Assembly (NCBI GenBank): GCA_964007475.1
Contig: OZ023273.1
Coordinates: 106,886,485 to 106,950,484 of the forward strand
DNA from: Hybos culiciformis
Lineage: Eukaryota > Arthropoda > Insecta > Diptera > Hybotidae
DNA length: 64,000 nt
Direction of reading: 5' to 3'
The position numbers and the translations under genes are program-made. Below are positions 59,325 to 64,000 of this stretch, piece after piece (the first letter of the stretch is position 1; every line of letters begins with the position of its first letter). The notes under the pieces are model-generated. The model saw nothing but the letters and a program-made list of their open reading frames with translations, did no database searches and was not told the DNA's origin.

Positions 59325-62300
59325 TTAAATTCAAAGAACTTTCATCTCCCATTTTTATTGCAAATTATTATTTATTTTTTATTTATATATTTTTTTTTAA
59401 TTTTTAGTTATTATACAAAATTGTTATAGTACAAAATATATAAAACAGCATATCTTAGAAATGAAAGACGGACTCCATTTTTTTAATTTTAGATTTAAAA
59501 TATTAAAATAGTAACACACTTTAAGGCTTCTACAACCGATATCTATGTACTAATCCATTAATACTTAAAAAATCGTGTACGCAAATAATTCGCACTCCTG
59601 ACCAACCGTCTCGGAACCTCATTTTTTTAGTTTTAATCAAACTAAGTAAATACCTATATTGCTGTAAAAATATTCGCAACATTCTTTAATATTTGGAACA
59701 CTGTGAGGACTTTAGTGTAGGAGAAGAATTTATACTCCTTTTTTTATTATGCTTAGAAAATTAAACATTTTTTATAATAGTGTTTTATGAATAATATTTG
59801 ATTTAAAAATTATCTTATTATTACATATTTCACTTATTTTTCATCTTCTAAATTCTTTAAAATTTTGATTATTTTTCAAGTTTTTCATTAATGAATAAAA
59901 TGAATTTAAAGTCAAATGTTATATTTTCGAATAATGGACAAAATTTCATTTAATTGAATTATCGGTGCCGAAGGCTTAATATGACATCGAGCAAACATAA
60001 TTATAACTGAATCGAAAGATTTTGAAAATAATGTTAAATTCCATAATAATGGCATTAAGTTCTTTATAAATTTATGTTTATAATAACATCAAAAATCCTT
60101 GAGTTTAAAAATTTGTTTAAAAAATTTATATAAAATGTGAATGTGCAATAAACTTCGTCAAGAAAAATATACTTAAATTTTTTTAAGGAACACAAAAGAA
60201 GAAAATAAATGGATTTTCTTTCTTTTTTTTTCAAATAAAATACCTGGCCTCAAGGCTTATTCTAAATAGAAAAAAAAATTTAATATACATATACGTAGCT
60301 TTTTCCAACATTAAGCAGACTAAATAAAGAAAAAAAAATATTTAATTTATGTCAAAAATTTTCCAAGCTTTATAATTTAATTTGGATTAGATAAGAAAAA
60401 AAAATATTAAAAATAAATGTACATATTTCCTTTTTTTTTTTTCAAATTCTTTACATATTTTTATTGTTACAAAAATTTTTAAAAATATATAAAACCAGTA
60501 TTGTATTATTTTGTTAGTTAAAAAGATGCAGAGAAGGGGGATTTTTGTGAAAGTTTGAATCATGAAGAGAACATCCAAAAAATGAGAGTAAAGGACTTGA
60601 AGTTGAGTTTATTTTTTCAGTAGAAAATATATCTCCATGTCCTTTGTGCATAATAAATTTTTTGTACCTCAGATCCTCAAAAGCTTCGAAATTCATTGTT
60701 CAGTTAGTATATATTTTTTTAAACCACAATAATTTTATAAATTTAATTAATTATAGCCATTAAAATTAAAAAAACCGGACTATATGCTTTCTTTTATTGT
60801 CCGTCCGTCTTCAGCGAATGAGATTCTACAAACTCGGGTTTTAGAGTTATGGACTTCTAACAGTCCAAAGATCTAAATAATTTTCATACAAAATTTATAT
60901 ATTTTCGAATTTTTTAATAATTAATAATAAAGTGTTTCTGATGAATATAAGTGTGTTGGATAGATAGATATCAATTAGAGGAACTTAAAAAATGATTAGA
61001 CCCCCGAGTGTTTCCAAGTACTCGTGTTTTAAAAAAATTTCGTAAGTATTTCAAATGCATAGGTCGGTAAAGTAATGTGAGTGATGAATGATATATATGT
61101 TAATATGTTATGCAAGTAGTTAGTTACCACTTTTACTTACCTAGAAACATCTTCAACATAAAAAAAAATATTTAGTATATATTACACACAATGAACATAC
61201 ACAGGTACATATAGTTACAGCATAAGTGAATTTGTAAACAAAGATAATGTCAATAATTTTTTTTTTTTTGGTAAAAGAAAGCATTACCACCACATAAAGG
61301 TTATTTATCTTCTTCTGGTTATAATTTCTTACGGAAAAAAATTAATATACATTTAGAGGAAAAAAAAAAAAAGAAGAAAATATTTGAAGAACTCAAATAA
61401 ATTTACCCTAAATTTACTTTTTAAATGGCATTTTGTCGTTTATTTTTTTTTTTTTTAAGAAAATTCTTCTTTTTTTTACACAGTTTTCACAATTTCTTTT
61501 GAAGGTATTTTTTTTTTGTCAAATATTTCATTTTTTTTTTTTTTTACTATTTGAGAAGATAAAAATAGCAACATTTAATCCTTTTAAATCTTTTTCTTTT
61601 ATTTTTACCAAGTGAAATTATGTTTTCACATTATTATTTTTATTTTCGTTAGTTTGTATAAGGCGCTTTATATTTTCAATTTGTGATAATATGCGAGAAA
61701 ATTTTGAGTAATTTTTTAATTAAATTTTTTTCAAATGATCAATTTCCGTTTTAATCATTCCATTCTCGAATAAAGCACATCCTTTGATATTATATACATA
61801 AACTAAAGGAGATTCGCAATGACACCATCTACAGTAAAACCGTTTCGTGTAATAAAGAGAACTTACTTTTTCTTCATTTATTTTGTCAGTTTTGTTTTGT
61901 AATTTGGACGATAATGCAACATAAATAGTGTTTTTTAATTTTAAAAGCTCACAAAAAATATTTTATCGTTAGTTTTGCACATAAGTTAAAAAAAAACAGT
62001 ATAACATTTTAAATCTAAGAACATGCCCTTTTTTATGCCCTTTTTTATGACCTGTTTGATGAGTTAAAATAAAATATTGAATTTAATCTAGAATTTCCCA
62101 GTTTGGTACATTGAGATTTTCTCATTGTAATGACGAATTGTGATCATTAAGACAACGACAAGAAAGACTGAATGAGTTTTTCTTAAATATTACAAAGCTA
62201 CTATGTAGGGTAATAATAGTTTTATTTTTGAAAATATTTATACAATCTTTTTTTTGTTATTTTTAATATTTTTTTCTTGTTTTATTATTATTATTCCTTT

Positions 62301-64000
62301 ACGTATGACATGCTTTCATATATGTACTCATAACCATCAGTTGTTAAATTTATGTTAGATTAAAAATTTTTTTATTTTTAGTCAATATTTCGCGGAGTCA
62401 GAAAATTCTATGCTTAGAATGCGAATGATATAAAACTTAAAGAAATCTTTGAAATATTAAGAAAATTAGATTTTGCGACACAATTCTTATAAACTTATAC
62501 AGTCATATTTTGTGGGGCGTCGAAGGAAAAAAAAGCTCCGAAACCGCAATTACAATTACCTACATTCTACATATAACTACATAAGATTTTTTTTCAAGAA
62601 TTTTATTTTTAATAATATTAGCGATTATGTCTTCAAACCGATATTTAGAGATTACAGGACATTGCTTTAACTTTTTTTTTTGAAAATTAAGGAACTTAAG
62701 ATTATTATTATATATTTTGAATATAATTATAATTTATATCGGTTACATTTTAATATGATCCAAATTTCAAATCTCTTCCTTTATAACTTAATTGTATAGT
62801 TAGAAGTGTTCAAACAATTGTTTCAAAGTAAATGACATAGCAGGAAAACTTAAAATGTTGAATCGATAATAAAGTAGGTATAAACAGTTTAAATTTAGAT
62901 GCAAGAATATGTAAAAAATGGTGCACAACTTTATTTTTTCTTAGTTTTTTAAAGCAAGAAAAGTATTTGGTTACCCGAAATTTCCGAAAATCGTAAAACA
63001 AATTAGTGCTTCACCATAAAAAATTCGAAATTCAGTAATTCAAATTCTTTGTATAAATTTGACAGTATCATATTTCAAATACAAGCACTGGGATTTGAAA
63101 TTCACAACAACAAAATACATCAGGAATTTGATTTGAATATATAAAATGAATCTTTTACTCTGTTTTGTAGTTATGACTATATAGAACTTTTTTTATTAAT
63201 ATTAGCATAAATTTTAATAATGCAATGCAGATAAAAATGGACAGCAGAAACAGATATTATAATTTTTTCAATTTGACACTATCCTTGTAAAAAAAATTTT
63301 TTTTTGTATTGTTTTCTGTGTTATCTGCATCCGACATAAAAATCCAAATATTTTATGCTTTATAATTATATTTATTGCACTGTCCCAAAGTACAATTCAA
63401 TGTTCATAATGTATAAATCAATTGAAAAGTACTTAAATTTATATATACTGAAAATTAGGACCTGTGATAAATAATTAAAAATTGAATAAATAGTTTTTAG
63501 TTTTTTGCAGAACTTTTTCAATTCATTTATCAAGAAATTTTAGTTTAATTAATCATCAAACTTTAATCAAACCCATGCCATATAACATGTTCTAAACCTA
63601 ATATTTCTTTATTAGTAGATATACTAAATCAATTATTATTACTTTCGAATTTCTTATTGTTTGAGAATAGTTTTTATATGAAATTATTCAAAAATTGTCT
63701 TCTCCTCGTAAGTAGCTTGGAATGATTAACTTGATACCTTTAATTCAACAATTTGAAAATCTTTAAATAATGTCTAGTAAAAATAGTAAAAATAATTAAA
63801 TTTCATATATTTCTTCAGTGAACCATATATTCTGTTTCAGATTTCATTACCATGTTAACTACTAATCAAAGATTAAAATCTGATAGCTTTTCAAACTCTC
63901 TAAATTGTTTCCTAATTTTTCAAACCTTCGATAGACAACTAACTAAAAAATGTATATTCATTAACATTGTTTAAAATGCAATCACCTCTGACTCTGATAA

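Larger units (their letters stand above)
54847..64000. other. 5' intron or flank of Nplp1, repeat-rich
   Basis: Contains a hAT element (55046-55876), a palindromic TIR element (56389-57381), a hairpin/minisatellite repeat (57578-58142) and a piggyBac-type MITE (59087-59324). From 59329 to 64000 I see only AT-rich sequence, long A/T runs and short frames. The Nplp1 signal-peptide exon could be hidden here, but no ATG plus hydrophobic stretch with a phase-0 donor was convincing. Confidence 0.5.

Noticed and set aside
61130..61160. Minus-strand ATGTTGAAGATGTTTCTAG followed by GTAAGT as a possible Nplp1 first exon
   Set aside because: The donor is phase 1 but the Nplp1 exon at 54846 starts in phase 0, and the coding part is too short for a signal peptide.
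1..64000. CRISPR arrays, bacterial operons, rRNA genes or intact tRNA genes
   Set aside because: None found; gene structure and content are those of an insect nuclear genome.

Overview
The window is AT-rich insect DNA, most likely from a dipteran. The evidence is the intron/exon gene structure, a gooseberry-type Pax3/7 gene, and an NPLP1 precursor whose peptides closely resemble those of Drosophila. The sequence alone does not give genus or family. Most of the 64 kb is intron or intergenic DNA packed with small non-autonomous transposons, palindromic (foldback) elements, simple repeats and degenerate transposase scraps. Three protein-coding genes can be supported by spliced reading frames.

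Layout. (1) 1-38.6 kb, plus strand: the 3' part of gooseberry. The paired-domain exons lie upstream of the window. The octapeptide exon is at 7903-8014, an intron of about 29 kb follows, the homeodomain exon is at 37286-37762 and the terminal exon at 37883-38289. The intron and upstream DNA hold hAT-type elements with exact 8-bp target duplications, a Helitron-like element, several TA- or TIR-bounded MITEs, and a 5'-truncated LINE at about 35.2-36.1 kb. (2) 39.7-41.6 kb, plus strand: a compact lipocalin-family gene. Five exons join in frame; the start is unresolved. A possible uncharacterised minus-strand exon overlaps its 3' flank. (3) 47.2-54.8 kb, minus strand: Nplp1. Two internal exons encode most of the peptides, and at least two alternative 3' exons follow. 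The intron between the main peptide exon and the nearer 3' exon contains a 2.26-kb foldback transposon with 1-kb arms. Each arm carries a LINE tail next to TTAGG-type repeats. (4) 54.8-64 kb: probable 5' intron or flank of Nplp1, with an 831-bp hAT element, a palindromic TIR element, a piggyBac-type MITE and another copy of a hairpin-plus-minisatellite repeat family.

The genes do not form one pathway. Gooseberry is a segmentation and neural transcription factor, the lipocalin is a probable secreted ligand carrier, and NPLP1 is a neuropeptide precursor. The most interesting points are the Nplp1 distal 3' exon, which appears to carry two meaningful reading frames; the foldback element with telomere-like tracts; the hairpin/minisatellite family; and a tandem hexapeptide expansion in gooseberry. 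All splice sites were read by eye from GT/AG signals, phase and homology; no transcript data were available.
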